Shown here: in pieces, positions 52,113 to 61,445 of the stretch
Layout: every line of letters starts with the position of its first letter
Numbering within the stretch: position 1 is the first letter of the stretch
From: JADKIH01 sp964595205
GTDB lineage: Bacteria; Bacteroidota; Bacteroidia; AKYH767-A; 2013-40CM-41-45
NCBI GenBank assembly: GCA_964595205.1
Contig: CAZQOQ010000015.1
Location: 62,001 to 126,000 of the forward strand
Length of the DNA stretch: 64,000 nt
Reading direction: 5' to 3'
Program-made: the position numbers and the translations under genes
The notes under the pieces: generated by a model
Databases searched by the model: none
The model's input: the letters and a program-made list of their open reading frames with translations, nothing else
What the model was told of the DNA's origin: nothing

Positions 52113-53105
52113 CTATAAAATATCTATTCTGTGTTTGCTGTTCGACGAGATATTTTCAACGGTCCAGTCGATTTTCTTAACGTACTCCGACTTGCGGGCA
52201 AGGCAATTTGCCTTTGAACATATCTTGCAGGAGAAGTCGAGGCAACCATCGGTATGTACAAATAATTCCACGCTTTCCCCAAAATTATCCCTCACCAATT
52301 TACTGAGAATGTCTATTTCATGATGGGCCTCGTGAGCATTGAAATACCACGGTATGGTGAGGTGACAGTCGAGGTGAAGCGTGCTTCCGTATTTTATGAT
52401 TCGCAGGTTATGTAAATCAATCCAGTTTTCACCGCGTGATTTCTGAAGAAGTTCAACCAGTTTCTGAAGTAACTTTTCGTCCGCTTCATCCATGATGCCT
52501 GCAATAGAATCCCTGATTATCTTGTAACCGGTGTATATGATGACCAGGGCAAATATTAGTGCAACTCCGCTGTCGAGCCAGCTTGCATGCGTCAGCGAAA
52601 TAAGAAGCAGACCGATAAGGATTCCTGCTGTTGAATACGTATCCGATTGGAGGTGCTTGCCGCTTGCAATGAGCGCCAGCGAATTGTTTTCTACTCCTTT
52701 CTTGACCGCCCAATAGCCGACTCCGAAATTGATCACTGCTGTAAAGCTTATCAGGATAATTCCATAGTCCAGGTTGCCGATCTCATGAGGTTCCCTGAGG
52801 TTCTTAATAGCTTCGTAGATGATGATGATGCCCGCCACCGTGATCAGGGCACCTTCAAAGGCGGCAGACAGGAACTCAACTTTACCATGACCGTATGGAT
52901 GATTCTGATCTTTCGGTTGCGCGGAAAGATACAGGCTGTAAAGTCCGATAAAGGCACTTATCACATTAATGGTGCTTTCCAGAGCATCTGTTAATATCGC
53001 GACGGAATTCGTGAGATACCAGGCAAATATCTTTACTGCAAAAAGAACAACAGCAACAATGGCAATTCGTTTCTGGAAAATAAAATTCTGATGTGACCCC
53101 GACAT
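52113..53105 (-). CDS. Cation diffusion facilitator transporter with added Cys cluster
   Basis: A 330-residue CDF family metal exporter with six TM helices. TDALESTINVISAF and HPYGHGKVEFLSAAFEGALI are the family motifs. A cytoplasmic ferredoxin-like domain (LHNLRIIKYGSTLHLDCHLT) follows. After it comes an extra tail with four Cys (C-x4-C-x2-C-x4-C in DGCLDFSCKICSKANC) and a basic segment, unusual in CDFs and suited to metal sensing or relay. Metal specificity unknown. Confidence 0.88.
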   Translation of the reverse strand: MSGSHQNFIFQKRIAIVAVVLFAVKIFAWYLTNSVAILTDALESTINVISAFIGLYSLYLSAQPKDQNHPYGHGKVEFLSAAFEGALITVAGIIIIYEAIKNLREPHEIGNLDYGIILISFTAVINFGVGYWAVKKGVENNSLALIASGKHLQSDTYSTAGILIGLLLISLTHASWLDSGVALIFALVIIYTGYKIIRDSIAGIMDEADEKLLQKLVELLQKSRGENWIDLHNLRIIKYGSTLHLDCHLTIPWYFNAHEAHHEIDILSKLVRDNFGESVELFVHTDGCLDFSCKICSKANCLARKSEYVKKIDWTVENISSNSKHRIDIL

Positions 53106-53132
53106 CCTCAGTTGATTTTGAAATCTTCAGTA

Positions 53133-53615
53133 TTATTCATCGTGCTCGTTTTCTTCCTCAGCAGCAGCTGTGCCTGATGATAATATTTCAGTATGCCTGA
53201 TGATTCCTCCAAGATACCCTGTTCTTACCATTAAGCCATAGGCGACCAATGAAATGAACAAGGTTAACCAGGCAACGGTTCTTGCCCTGGGGGATTTTTT
53301 AATAATAAAAAAGATTCCGGAAAGAGAAACAACACCGGAAATGATTATGGCAATGAGAGATATTTCCGCAAACTCTTCATGCTCGTGAATCACCCTTCGT
53401 GAAATTCCCTGCATGTGTTCTACGGCCTCTTCGGCGCCTTCGCCGGTGAGGTAAGTTACTACAGCGCCAATCGCTGAAATGATAATGACATAATACGCCG
53501 CCATTTTAGTCTGGTTATTCTTCGTCCATAAGCCATGAAATAAAACGAATCCTCCTAATATCGATCCGATGATCGGAATGTGATTTGTGAATAAATGTAA
53601 GTGAGCCTGATTCAT
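53133..53615 (-). CDS. Membrane protein, DUF2231-like
   Basis: A 160-residue protein with four membrane helices and a His-rich beginning (NQAHLHLFTNHIPIIGSILG), like DUF2231-type proteins of Bacteroidota. A cytoplasmic or periplasmic loop contains EHMQGISRRVIHEHEEFAE. The C-terminal tail is acidic. Unknown function; it lies between a CDF and a ClC gene on the same strand, which is suggestive of ion handling only by position. Confidence 0.65.
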   Translation of the reverse strand: MNQAHLHLFTNHIPIIGSILGGFVLFHGLWTKNNQTKMAAYYVIIISAIGAVVTYLTGEGAEEAVEHMQGISRRVIHEHEEFAEISLIAIIISGVVSLSGIFFIIKKSPRARTVAWLTLFISLVAYGLMVRTGYLGGIIRHTEILSSGTAAAEEENEHDE

Positions 53616-53754
53616 AAATTATTTTTTTTTAAAGATTTATAACGAAGCTGTTTTTTAAATGATATTTTATCCAGGATGAAATTTATACTGGCGTCTCGAA
53701 TTATTTTTGTTAAAAATATATTTTTTATTTCTTTTTTATCAAAGCTAAAGAACA

Positions 53755-55515
53755 TTATGCAGGAATAGCAGAGTCCTTGATGAGATGATGCCTGTATTGA
53801 GTAAATATCTTTGACTTGGATACGAAGCCGATATATTTCCCGTTATCGGTCACAGGAAGATTCCATGACTGTGTGTCGTCGAATTTCCTGAGCACGTCTT
53901 CCATACTTTCATGTATATCGATCACTGCGGGTGGAGTTACCATGATATCTTTCAGGTTGGTTTCATCATAGAGTTCCTTAGAGAACATTACATGCCTTAC
54001 ATCATCCAGGAAAATAATTCCCTTTAGATTTTGCTCTTCATCCACTACCGGGAAAATATTTCTTTTCGAAGCTTCGATGGCGCGGATCAGTTCCGAAAGT
54101 GTGTCCTGTAATTTAACAGGAATGAAGTTAGTTTCTATATAATTTGAAAGCTGCATCTTGGAAAGGACGACTTTGTCTTTATTGAGATTGATAAGGTCTC
54201 CCTTGAGTGCGAGTTTTTTAGTATACACGGAAAACGGTTCGAAATATCTCGATACCATGTAGGATATGGAAGAGACGATCATCAGGGGAAGAAACAGGGC
54301 ATAACCGCCGGTGATTTCGGCAATAAGAAAGATTGCAGTTAATGGCGCGTGAATGATCCCACTCATCATGGCGGCCATCCCAATAACCGTAAAGTTAACT
54401 TCATTCAACTGTGCGAGACCTGTAAGATTAATCATGTGAGCGAACGTGAATCCGCACATGGCTCCTGAAAACAACGATGAACCAAACATGCCACCGTTAC
54501 CGCCTGCTCCGACAGTGAGGGATGTCGCGACTACTTTTAGCAATAATAAAGACAATGTAAATATCACAAGTGTCCAGATACCCACGTCAGGAATAAAATG
54601 ATTCTCTCGTAAAACTGCGGCTGAATCCTGATGAATCAGCCTTAACACGCTGTCGTAACCTTCGCCGTACAGCGGTGGGAAGAGAAAGATCAGTCCCCCG
54701 AGTAACAATCCTCCGGTTACCGCTTTCAGGTAGGGTGATTTTGGACTCGTGAACAGGTCGCCGATAAAAAAATACGTCCTTATCGAATACACCGAAACGA
54801 ATGCGGTGATGAATGCAAAGACGATGTAATACAGGAGATGTTCTGACGGCCAGCTCTCGGTAATAAGGACGAACGGCTGTCCGGAATAGATCAGGTGAGA
54901 AAGAAGTGCGGAAGAAGCGGAGGCAATCAGCAAGGGCACAATAACCGGAATGGGCATGTCCACTAAAAGTATTTCAAACGCAAAGATGACTCCTGCTATG
55001 GGTGCATTGAAGATTGCCGAAATGCCCGCAGCTGCACCGCAGGCGAGTAGTAAAGTTCGTTCCTTTAAATTGAAATTCAGGAAGCCGGCCGTCGTACTTC
55101 CGATCGCGGAACCGGTGGTTGCAATAGGCGCCTCGAGTCCCGCTGAACCGCCAAAACCTACCGTGAGAATACTGCTGATCATCTGCGAATACAGGTTGTT
55201 TTTCGATATGTTACTCGATCGTCGTGAAATACTGTAGATGATATTTGTTACGCCGCGGCGCAGCTTACCGTGAAGGAAGATCTGTGAGTATGCGACAGTA
55301 AGAATAATACCAATTGCGGGAAAGATAAAAATCAGGAAACCTGAATTTTGTCTCGAAGAAATCATTTCTACCCAATCATGAATCAGGTGCACACCATTCT
55401 TGAGAATGACTGCTCCAAGTGCGGTGAATAATCCTATTACGATGCTGGTGAGAATCAGCGAAGTCCGTGTGCCGAAATATTTTTTCCGTAAAAAACCTAT
55501 CCGGTGAGTTCTCAT
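53755..55515 (-). CDS. ClC chloride channel/antiporter with CBS domains
   Basis: A 586-residue ClC family protein with about 12 helices. Selectivity sequences are variants of the canonical ones: GSAGLEAPIA with the gating Glu at the expected place, and GAGGNGGMFGSSLF. Two CBS domains occupy about 435-560 (LQDTLSELIRAIEASKRNIFP and ESMEDVLRKFDDTQSWNLP). They usually sense nucleotides. A Cl-/H+ exchanger is more likely than a pure channel because the gating Glu is kept. Confidence 0.9.
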   Translation of the reverse strand: MRTHRIGFLRKKYFGTRTSLILTSIVIGLFTALGAVILKNGVHLIHDWVEMISSRQNSGFLIFIFPAIGIILTVAYSQIFLHGKLRRGVTNIIYSISRRSSNISKNNLYSQMISSILTVGFGGSAGLEAPIATTGSAIGSTTAGFLNFNLKERTLLLACGAAAGISAIFNAPIAGVIFAFEILLVDMPIPVIVPLLIASASSALLSHLIYSGQPFVLITESWPSEHLLYYIVFAFITAFVSVYSIRTYFFIGDLFTSPKSPYLKAVTGGLLLGGLIFLFPPLYGEGYDSVLRLIHQDSAAVLRENHFIPDVGIWTLVIFTLSLLLLKVVATSLTVGAGGNGGMFGSSLFSGAMCGFTFAHMINLTGLAQLNEVNFTVIGMAAMMSGIIHAPLTAIFLIAEITGGYALFLPLMIVSSISYMVSRYFEPFSVYTKKLALKGDLINLNKDKVVLSKMQLSNYIETNFIPVKLQDTLSELIRAIEASKRNIFPVVDEEQNLKGIIFLDDVRHVMFSKELYDETNLKDIMVTPPAVIDIHESMEDVLRKFDDTQSWNLPVTDNGKYIGFVSKSKIFTQYRHHLIKDSAIPA

Positions 55516-55552
55516 TTCCTGCTATTGATCGAAAGTGGTGATTGATTTTTCT

Positions 55553-56473
55553 TCATGTCCCGTGTTTATGCCCTGTTGCTTCCATGACTTTAAAAACATG
55601 CAGGATATACGGGAAAAGAGCATCCATACTTTCCTGAGCGCCTTTTGTTGAGCCCGGCAGGGCAAGTACAAGTGTGTCTCTTATCATCCCTGCAACGCTC
55701 CTCGACAACATGCTGTATGGAGTCCGTTGCTGACCGTAACTCCTCATCGCTTCTTCGATGCCGGGAATATTTTTTTCGAGTAACGGCCTGATTGCTTCAG
55801 GAGTAACGTCTCTTGGCGATAAACCCGTGCCACCGGTAAGAATGATCATGTTCACCCGTGTATCGGCAAGGGTAAGCACTTTTTTTCTTATCACTTCCGC
55901 TTCGTCGGGAATTACGACATATTCATTTATGCTTACGTTTAATAGACCGAGTTTTTGAATGATAGCTTTGCCGGCGAGATCCTTTTTCTTTCCGGATGAA
56001 ATGGAATCGGAGCAGACGATGACGGTTGCTGTCAGCGGTTTTATAAATTCCTCTTTGAATTGAGACTTCCCGCCTTTTTTTTCGAGCAGCCTGATCGAAG
56101 CTATTTCCAGCTGATTGTCGAGCGGCTTGAGCATGTCGTAAATCGTAAGCGCCGCAATCGACACACCATGCATGGCTTCGACTTCGACGCCGGTCTTGAA
56201 AATGGTTTTAACCTCCGCTTCGATATGTATTTCCAGCCCCGAAATCGAGTAATGAAGAGAAGCGAATTCGATCGGTAACGGATGACAGTCGGGGATGACA
56301 TTACTCGTTTGTTTTATAGCAAGCAGAGCTGCGGCACGGCTCATCTCGAAGATATCGCCTTTCGGTACTGTCTTATTCCTGATTGCATCGATCGTTTCCT
56401 GGCTGCCGGTCCTGACGATGGCCCCGGCCCTGGCATAACGAAGTGTATGTATCTTCCCTGTAATATCGATCAT
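55553..56473 (-). CDS. moaCB: MoaC-MoaB fusion for molybdenum cofactor synthesis
   Basis: A 306-residue bifunctional protein. The MoaC part (1 to about 145) has CHPL at 63-66, a Lys at 54, Asp113 and Lys116 (TIYDMLK) and a Lys near 136, corresponding to the E. coli catalytic residues that make cyclic pyranopterin monophosphate. The MoaB part (about 147-306) has VIVCSDSISSGKK and LTGGTGLSPRDVTPEAI, which adenylylates molybdopterin. The gene is last in the operon. Fusions of these two steps are known in other bacteria. Confidence 0.9.
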   Translation of the reverse strand: MIDITGKIHTLRYARAGAIVRTGSQETIDAIRNKTVPKGDIFEMSRAAALLAIKQTSNVIPDCHPLPIEFASLHYSISGLEIHIEAEVKTIFKTGVEVEAMHGVSIAALTIYDMLKPLDNQLEIASIRLLEKKGGKSQFKEEFIKPLTATVIVCSDSISSGKKKDLAGKAIIQKLGLLNVSINEYVVIPDEAEVIRKKVLTLADTRVNMIILTGGTGLSPRDVTPEAIRPLLEKNIPGIEEAMRSYGQQRTPYSMLSRSVAGMIRDTLVLALPGSTKGAQESMDALFPYILHVFKVMEATGHKHGT

Positions 56474-56488
56474 AAACTGAGTCGTGAA

Positions 56489-56938
56489 TTAACTGTTAAC
56501 CTTCCATCGATAATTTTCCTCATCAAATATTTCTCTTCCCCAGACGGGAAGCTTTGTTTTAATTAATTCGACCATTTCATTGCAGGCTTCCGTTGCCTGC
56601 CGGCGATGAACAGAAGAGGTAAATACAAACAGGTTGATTTCCCCTGCATTGATTTTTCCCAGACTGTGATAAACATGCATGCATGCAAGGTCGTATTTTT
56701 TAAAAATGATTTCACGCAATTCATGATAAACTTCTTCGGCCATCTCCCGGTATGCTGTGAATTCGATTGCCTGAACAGTTTTGTCGCCCAGCACGTCTTT
56801 CCGAATCTGCCCTAAGAAGATCTGGTGTGCGCCAATATTCATTTTGCTGCTGTGCCTGGCAATTGCCTCAGCGATAAATGCGGGTGCAATCGGCCCCTCA
56901 ACGAATATTTTTTTTGATTGCTTTTCCATGTTCGTCAT
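56489..56938 (-). CDS. moaE: Molybdopterin synthase catalytic subunit
   Basis: A 149-residue MoaE. GEINLFVFTSSVHRRQATEACNEM and IKTKLPVWGREIF are family motifs. E. coli Lys119 has its equivalent in IKT, but Lys126 is replaced by Gly in PVWGRE, if I align it rightly from memory. The protein joins two sulfurs to precursor Z with MoaD. Its ATG overlaps the MoeB stop as ATGA. Confidence 0.88.
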   Translation of the reverse strand: MTNMEKQSKKIFVEGPIAPAFIAEAIARHSSKMNIGAHQIFLGQIRKDVLGDKTVQAIEFTAYREMAEEVYHELREIIFKKYDLACMHVYHSLGKINAGEINLFVFTSSVHRRQATEACNEMVELIKTKLPVWGREIFDEENYRWKVNS

Positions 56939-58068
56939 TCTGATTCAGTTTTTCCCATGACCTTAATCCATGCATCGAGTCCTCCTTCGAGGTTATATAC
57001 GTTGCTGAAACCATGTTTGCTGTTCAGTATTTCAACTGCAGCTGCGCTTCTCTTTCCTGTGCTGCAAAAAAATATTACATTTTTTCCGGTTTGAATCTCG
57101 CTTTTCCTCGATTCAATTTCGGGGAGAGGAATTTTTACTGTTTTAAATTTAGAAGGGGTGGCTGTTTCGTTCATGTTTCTGACGTCGATTAACTGGATAT
57201 CATCGGGAGAATCCAGCAACAACTTCAGCGCTCCGGGTGAAATATTTTTTGCCGATGGTTGATCATTGCAATCGAAGGAATAATTTTTTGAGCGTAACTC
57301 ATGCATGGATCCGGGTGCCTGCATTTCATATTTCTCGTTCCGCTCAAACGTTAAAATACCGGTGGTCATGCTTAAGGCATCCAGACAGAGGACTTTGCCG
57401 GTTAAAATTTCGCCAATCCCCAAAATCATTTTTAATGTTTCATTGGCCTGCAACATTCCGATCAGGCCTGGTAAAATTCCAAGCACGCCGGCATCTGCGC
57501 ATGAAGGTGCTAATATTTTACCAGGCGGAGCAGGGTAGAGGCTTCGCAGCCCCGGCATTGGGACATTGGCTGAACGGTAATTGAAAACACTTACCTGTCC
57601 CTGGAAACGATGGATTGACCCGCATACCACAGGTAAATTAAGCAACGAGCAGGCATCGCTGATCAGATAACGGGTTGAAAAATTATCGGTGCAATCAACG
57701 ATGATATCAAACTGGCCAAACAGTTTTTCAACATTCGAAGCGACGAGTCTTTCGGGGAATGCTTTTATACTGATCAGTGAATTTAACCGGCTTATCTTTT
57801 CACTTGCAACGATCGATTTATTTTTGCCGATGTCGCTTTCATCGTACAGTACCTGCCTCTGGAGGTTAGATTCCTCGACAACGTCGGAATCGATGATGCC
57901 GATTTTACCGATGCCAGCCGCGGCGAGATATGAAATTACAGGGCAACCGAGTCCGCCGGCGCCTACTACAAGTATCCTGCTTCGTTTGAGTTTTTCCTGT
58001 CCGTTTTTACCTACCTCATCAAGTTGTATCTGGCGGCTGTACTTTTCTATTTCTTTCGGGTGAAGCAT
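56935..58068 (-). CDS. moeB: MoeB-rhodanese fusion, MoaD-activating enzyme
   Basis: A 377-residue E1-like adenylyltransferase: GAGGLG at 36-41, the DSDVVEESNLQRQ segment and DCTDNFSTRY near 125-134. A rhodanese domain follows from about 265, with the active Cys in FFCSTGKRSAA near 338. The zinc-binding Cys pair of E. coli MoeB (CYRC) is replaced by Gly173 and Ser176. It activates MoaD's C-terminal Gly and may receive sulfur through the rhodanese Cys, as human MOCS3 does. Closely coupled with moaE and moaD. Confidence 0.87.
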   Translation of the reverse strand: MLHPKEIEKYSRQIQLDEVGKNGQEKLKRSRILVVGAGGLGCPVISYLAAAGIGKIGIIDSDVVEESNLQRQVLYDESDIGKNKSIVASEKISRLNSLISIKAFPERLVASNVEKLFGQFDIIVDCTDNFSTRYLISDACSLLNLPVVCGSIHRFQGQVSVFNYRSANVPMPGLRSLYPAPPGKILAPSCADAGVLGILPGLIGMLQANETLKMILGIGEILTGKVLCLDALSMTTGILTFERNEKYEMQAPGSMHELRSKNYSFDCNDQPSAKNISPGALKLLLDSPDDIQLIDVRNMNETATPSKFKTVKIPLPEIESRKSEIQTGKNVIFFCSTGKRSAAAVEILNSKHGFSNVYNLEGGLDAWIKVMGKTESE

Positions 58069-58071
58069 AAT

Positions 58072-58311
58072 TCATCCCCCGGCAAAAGGGGGCAGGAGGG
58101 CGATTTCATCGTTTTCATTAACCGGTGTATTACGGGAGATAATTTTTTTATTCACTGCTGTTGCAAATCTGAAGTTACCGACGGAAGGAAACCTGTCTTT
58201 TAATTTTTGGAGAAGCGCGTCCGTATCCTGAATATTTTCAAATTCAATCACAGAGCTATTGGCTTCATCGGCGAGGATTCCAAAAAGAAGAACTTTTATT
58301 TTCATCGTCAT
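58072..58311 (-). CDS. moaD: MoaD/ThiS-type sulfur carrier
   Basis: A 79-residue beta-grasp protein from ATG 58311 (ATG 58305 is also possible); a TTG at 58347 is less likely. It ends FAGG, the Gly-Gly thiocarboxylate terminus needed for sulfur donation to MoaE. The N-terminus MTMKIKVLLFGILADEAN is typical of MoaD. It sits 3 bp upstream of moeB. Confidence 0.88.
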   Translation of the reverse strand: MTMKIKVLLFGILADEANSSVIEFENIQDTDALLQKLKDRFPSVGNFRFATAVNKKIISRNTPVNENDEIALLPPFAGG

Positions 58312-58380
58312 TATATGCCCTTTATACCAGAGATGAAAATTACTCAAATTATATAAATTAATGGTCTTCGATCTTTCATT

Positions 58381-59574
58381 TTATTGTATCACGTGAGTTT
58401 CGACAAATTGTCCGGTTTCCATTCTGCCAGTTCCCGCCGGAATGAATACGAGTGCATTTGCTTCGGCAAACGATTTCAAAATGTTAGATTCCTGTGCTTC
58501 GGGAATTTTAATCCTGTCATTTTCAATAATCCCCCTGAGAAATAAATCACGATCTCCTTTCACATCGAAAGGATGGGCGAGAGGAAGCATTTTATTTTCC
58601 AATTGGTAATTATTAACACCGCTCATTTTTCGCAGCGAAGGAAGGATGTACTCATAAAAGCAGACCAGGGCTGCGGCAGGATTCCCGGGGACAGCAAAAA
58701 TTAATTTATCCTTCAGCTTGCCGGCGAAAAAAGGCTTTCCGGGCTTTTGGGCAACCTTATAGAAGATCTCCTTCACATTTAATTTTCCGAGACAGTCTTT
58801 CACCAGATCATATTTTCCAACTGATATACCACCGGAGATTATGACTACATTCGATTTTGACAGCATGTGACAGATATTTTCGAGAATCAGTTTTTCATTG
58901 TCGCGGACCGACTTCACCTTCCGGGTTTCGAATCCATATTGTTTCAAAGCGGCATGCAACATGAATGAATTTGATTCATAAATTTTTCCTGCCTGTAATC
59001 CTGATCCGGGCATGTGTAATTCATCACCGGTGGCCAGTACCGAAACGACGGGCTTTTTGAAAACACGAATGGACTTAATACCCATGGAACAGATAAACCC
59101 AATGGCGGCAGGGTTAATAATTTTTCCTTTCACTATAGCAAGGTCGCCTTTCCGGATTTGTGATCCTTTTAACCTGATATTGCCATTCTTTGTAATGACA
59201 GAGGAAGGAATGATAACCAGGTTTTCGCTGACCGTGGCTTTCTCCTGCATGACGACACATAGAGTATTGGGAGGAACAGCGGCTCCGGTGTAGATCGATG
59301 TTGCAGTATTTTTCTTTAAGCCGGGAAATGGTTTTCCTCCTGCCTTGCTTTCACCGGTCAACCTGAATGATAAATTTTCACCTGAGGTTATCTGATCATG
59401 CACGCCTACCGCAAAGCCGTCCATGGCCGACTGGTTGAACAGTGGAACATCAACAGGGGAAAAGATGTCCTCCGCAAGAACATAACCGATGGAATCTTTT
59501 GTAAATATTTTTACGGTCCGCAGGGGAAATATGCTATTGAATAAAAGTCCTTTTGCTTCCTGAACGCTCAACAT
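58381..59574 (-). CDS. moeA: Molybdopterin molybdenumtransferase
   Basis: A 397-residue MoeA, which inserts molybdate into adenylylated molybdopterin. Typical segments are DVPLFNQSAMDGFAV near residues 38-52, TGAAVPPNT, GDELHMPG near 182 and GGISVGKYDLVKDCL near 245. A C-terminal domain IV follows. Complete length. It stands between moaD and a permease gene. Confidence 0.9.
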   Translation of the reverse strand: MLSVQEAKGLLFNSIFPLRTVKIFTKDSIGYVLAEDIFSPVDVPLFNQSAMDGFAVGVHDQITSGENLSFRLTGESKAGGKPFPGLKKNTATSIYTGAAVPPNTLCVVMQEKATVSENLVIIPSSVITKNGNIRLKGSQIRKGDLAIVKGKIINPAAIGFICSMGIKSIRVFKKPVVSVLATGDELHMPGSGLQAGKIYESNSFMLHAALKQYGFETRKVKSVRDNEKLILENICHMLSKSNVVIISGGISVGKYDLVKDCLGKLNVKEIFYKVAQKPGKPFFAGKLKDKLIFAVPGNPAAALVCFYEYILPSLRKMSGVNNYQLENKMLPLAHPFDVKGDRDLFLRGIIENDRIKIPEAQESNILKSFAEANALVFIPAGTGRMETGQFVETHVIQ

Positions 59575-59577
59575 AAA

Positions 59578-60309
59578 TCAGCTTATAAATAATTTTCCTG
59601 CGGCTAATATCAATACGACTGACAATAAATATTTCAAGGCTATGAAATTGAACCTGGCGCTTCCCCAGTAGGATCCTGCCAGACCACCGGCTGAAGCGGC
59701 AGCCACCCACCACAGGATCTGTGGAGTAAAAAAAATCCCGGTCAGGCTAAGTCCGAATATCCCCGCAAGTGAATTTACCAGGATGAATGGTGCGGCAACG
59801 GCGGCCGCCTCTTTGATGTTAGCCCAGTGAAGCAAAATGAGCAGCGGGGAAAGTAGTATTCCGCCACCGATGCCAATCATACCAGATAAAAGCCCGATGC
59901 ATGCTCCGATTATTAATGCAACCGTGAGTGAGAATTTTTTATTTTCAGTTTGAACAACGTTTTTGTTCATCATTAAAAGCCGAAATACGGAAATGAGCAG
60001 ACAAATTCCGAGAATGACTTTGTAAACATGCTCGTTTATCGTAATCATCGATCCGATGAATGAAAAAGGAATAGAGAGGATGATGAATGGAATGAAAAGA
60101 TTTTTCCTGAAATAGCCTGCGCGATAAAACTGGATGGTCGCAATGGCTGAAACGATGATATTTAACAGAAGTGCAGAGGGCTTCATGAGTGCAGGACTCA
60201 CACCGAGCAGTACCATCATACCGAGATAGCCGCTTGCGCCTCCATGTCCTACTGATGAATATAAGAAAGCAATAATGATCAGAAAGAGAATTACCGGCAA
60301 TTGATCCAT
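59578..60309 (-). CDS. TauE/SafE family permease
   Basis: A 243-residue protein with about eight helices of the TSUP type: SVGHGGASGYLGMMVLLG near the N-terminus and SGMIGIGGGILLSPLLILL in the middle. It probably moves sulfite, sulfonate or a similar anion. It lies directly upstream of moeA and heads the minus-strand unit; it may supply sulfur or sulfite, or detoxify it. No sulfite oxidase is in the window. Confidence 0.8.
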   Translation of the reverse strand: MDQLPVILFLIIIAFLYSSVGHGGASGYLGMMVLLGVSPALMKPSALLLNIIVSAIATIQFYRAGYFRKNLFIPFIILSIPFSFIGSMITINEHVYKVILGICLLISVFRLLMMNKNVVQTENKKFSLTVALIIGACIGLLSGMIGIGGGILLSPLLILLHWANIKEAAAVAAPFILVNSLAGIFGLSLTGIFFTPQILWWVAAASAGGLAGSYWGSARFNFIALKYLLSVVLILAAGKLFIS

Positions 60310-60442
60310 AAGTTATTTTTTATAAATACCTTTAAGGCTTCCATTACATCATTATTCAAATATCGGGATATTTTTTGATCAGCAATCAATTCTCGTTTCC
60401 GACATACAATCATGCATTCAGGCTGCTGCCATTTTACATACC

Positions 60443-61438
60443 ATGCTTAGCAATGAAGAACGACCGGTAACCGGACAAGCGTTTGCCGATTCATTTGGCA
60501 GGACTCACGATTACCTCCGGATTTCTCTTACCGATAAGTGTAATCTGCGGTGCCGCTACTGCATGCCTGTTGACAGGAAAGATTTTTATTCCAATGACAA
60601 ACTGATGAGTGCAGATGAAATTTTCAGCATTGCACGAATGTTTACTGATCACGGAGTAAAAAAGATCAGGATAACCGGTGGCGAACCACTGGTACGGAAT
60701 GAAGCCCCGGAAATCATCCGCCGTTTGTCAACATTGCCAGTTAAGCTTTGCATGACGACTAATGGCGTACTGGTTCACCGGTATTTGGATGAGCTGAAAT
60801 CTGCCGGCATCGTTTCTATAAACGTGAGTCTCGATTCCATGAGAGCCGATCGATTTAAGGCAATGACAAGCCGCGATTATTTCCCGCAGGTCATGTCGAA
60901 TATCCGCCTCCTGATCTCTGAAGGTTTTCATGTGAAAGTGAACGTAGTCGTGCTGAAGAATGTGAATGATGATGAACTGATCGATTTTATTAAGTTCACA
61001 TTGACGAATCCCGTGCATGTCCGTTTCATTGAATTCATGCCTTTTGCGGGGAACGACTGGAGTAAAGACAAATTATTTACCTATACGGAAATGCTCGAAA
61101 GGATTCGTCTGCATTTTCAATTTGAGAAGCTGGAGGATAAGGTCCACAGCACGTCGAAGAAATACCGGATACCATCGGGTGCCGGAACGTTTGCCTTCAT
61201 CACCACCATGTCGACACCCTTTTGCGGAAATTGTAACCGGCTGCGACTCACTGCGGATGGGAAGATGAAAAACTGCCTCTTCTCCAGGGGCGAAGCAGAC
61301 CTCCTTACTCCATTCAGGCGGGGAGAAGACATTATTCCGGTCATCAGGCAATGCGTGTATAAAAAGGCTGCAAGCATGGGAGGGCAAACCAATCCCGACA
61401 AAATCGAGAACCGGAGTATGATCCGGATTGGAGGCTGA
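60443..61438 (+). CDS. moaA: GTP 3',8-cyclase
   Basis: A 331-residue radical SAM enzyme that starts cofactor synthesis from GTP. The first cluster is bound by CNLRCRYC near residues 34-41, and the second by CGNC near 260 plus a Cys 14 residues later. The C-terminus ends MIRIGG, the Gly-Gly tail needed for activity. It is divergent from the rest of the cluster, across 133 bp. Confidence 0.95.
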   Translation: MLSNEERPVTGQAFADSFGRTHDYLRISLTDKCNLRCRYCMPVDRKDFYSNDKLMSADEIFSIARMFTDHGVKKIRITGGEPLVRNEAPEIIRRLSTLPVKLCMTTNGVLVHRYLDELKSAGIVSINVSLDSMRADRFKAMTSRDYFPQVMSNIRLLISEGFHVKVNVVVLKNVNDDELIDFIKFTLTNPVHVRFIEFMPFAGNDWSKDKLFTYTEMLERIRLHFQFEKLEDKVHSTSKKYRIPSGAGTFAFITTMSTPFCGNCNRLRLTADGKMKNCLFSRGEADLLTPFRRGEDIIPVIRQCVYKKAASMGGQTNPDKIENRSMIRIGG

Positions 61439-61445
61439 AGCGGTT

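Noticed and set aside
60310..60442. A molybdenum cofactor riboswitch upstream of moaA
   Set aside because: No stable multi-stem structure was recognisable by eye in the 133 bp, and I know of no such riboswitch in Bacteroidota.
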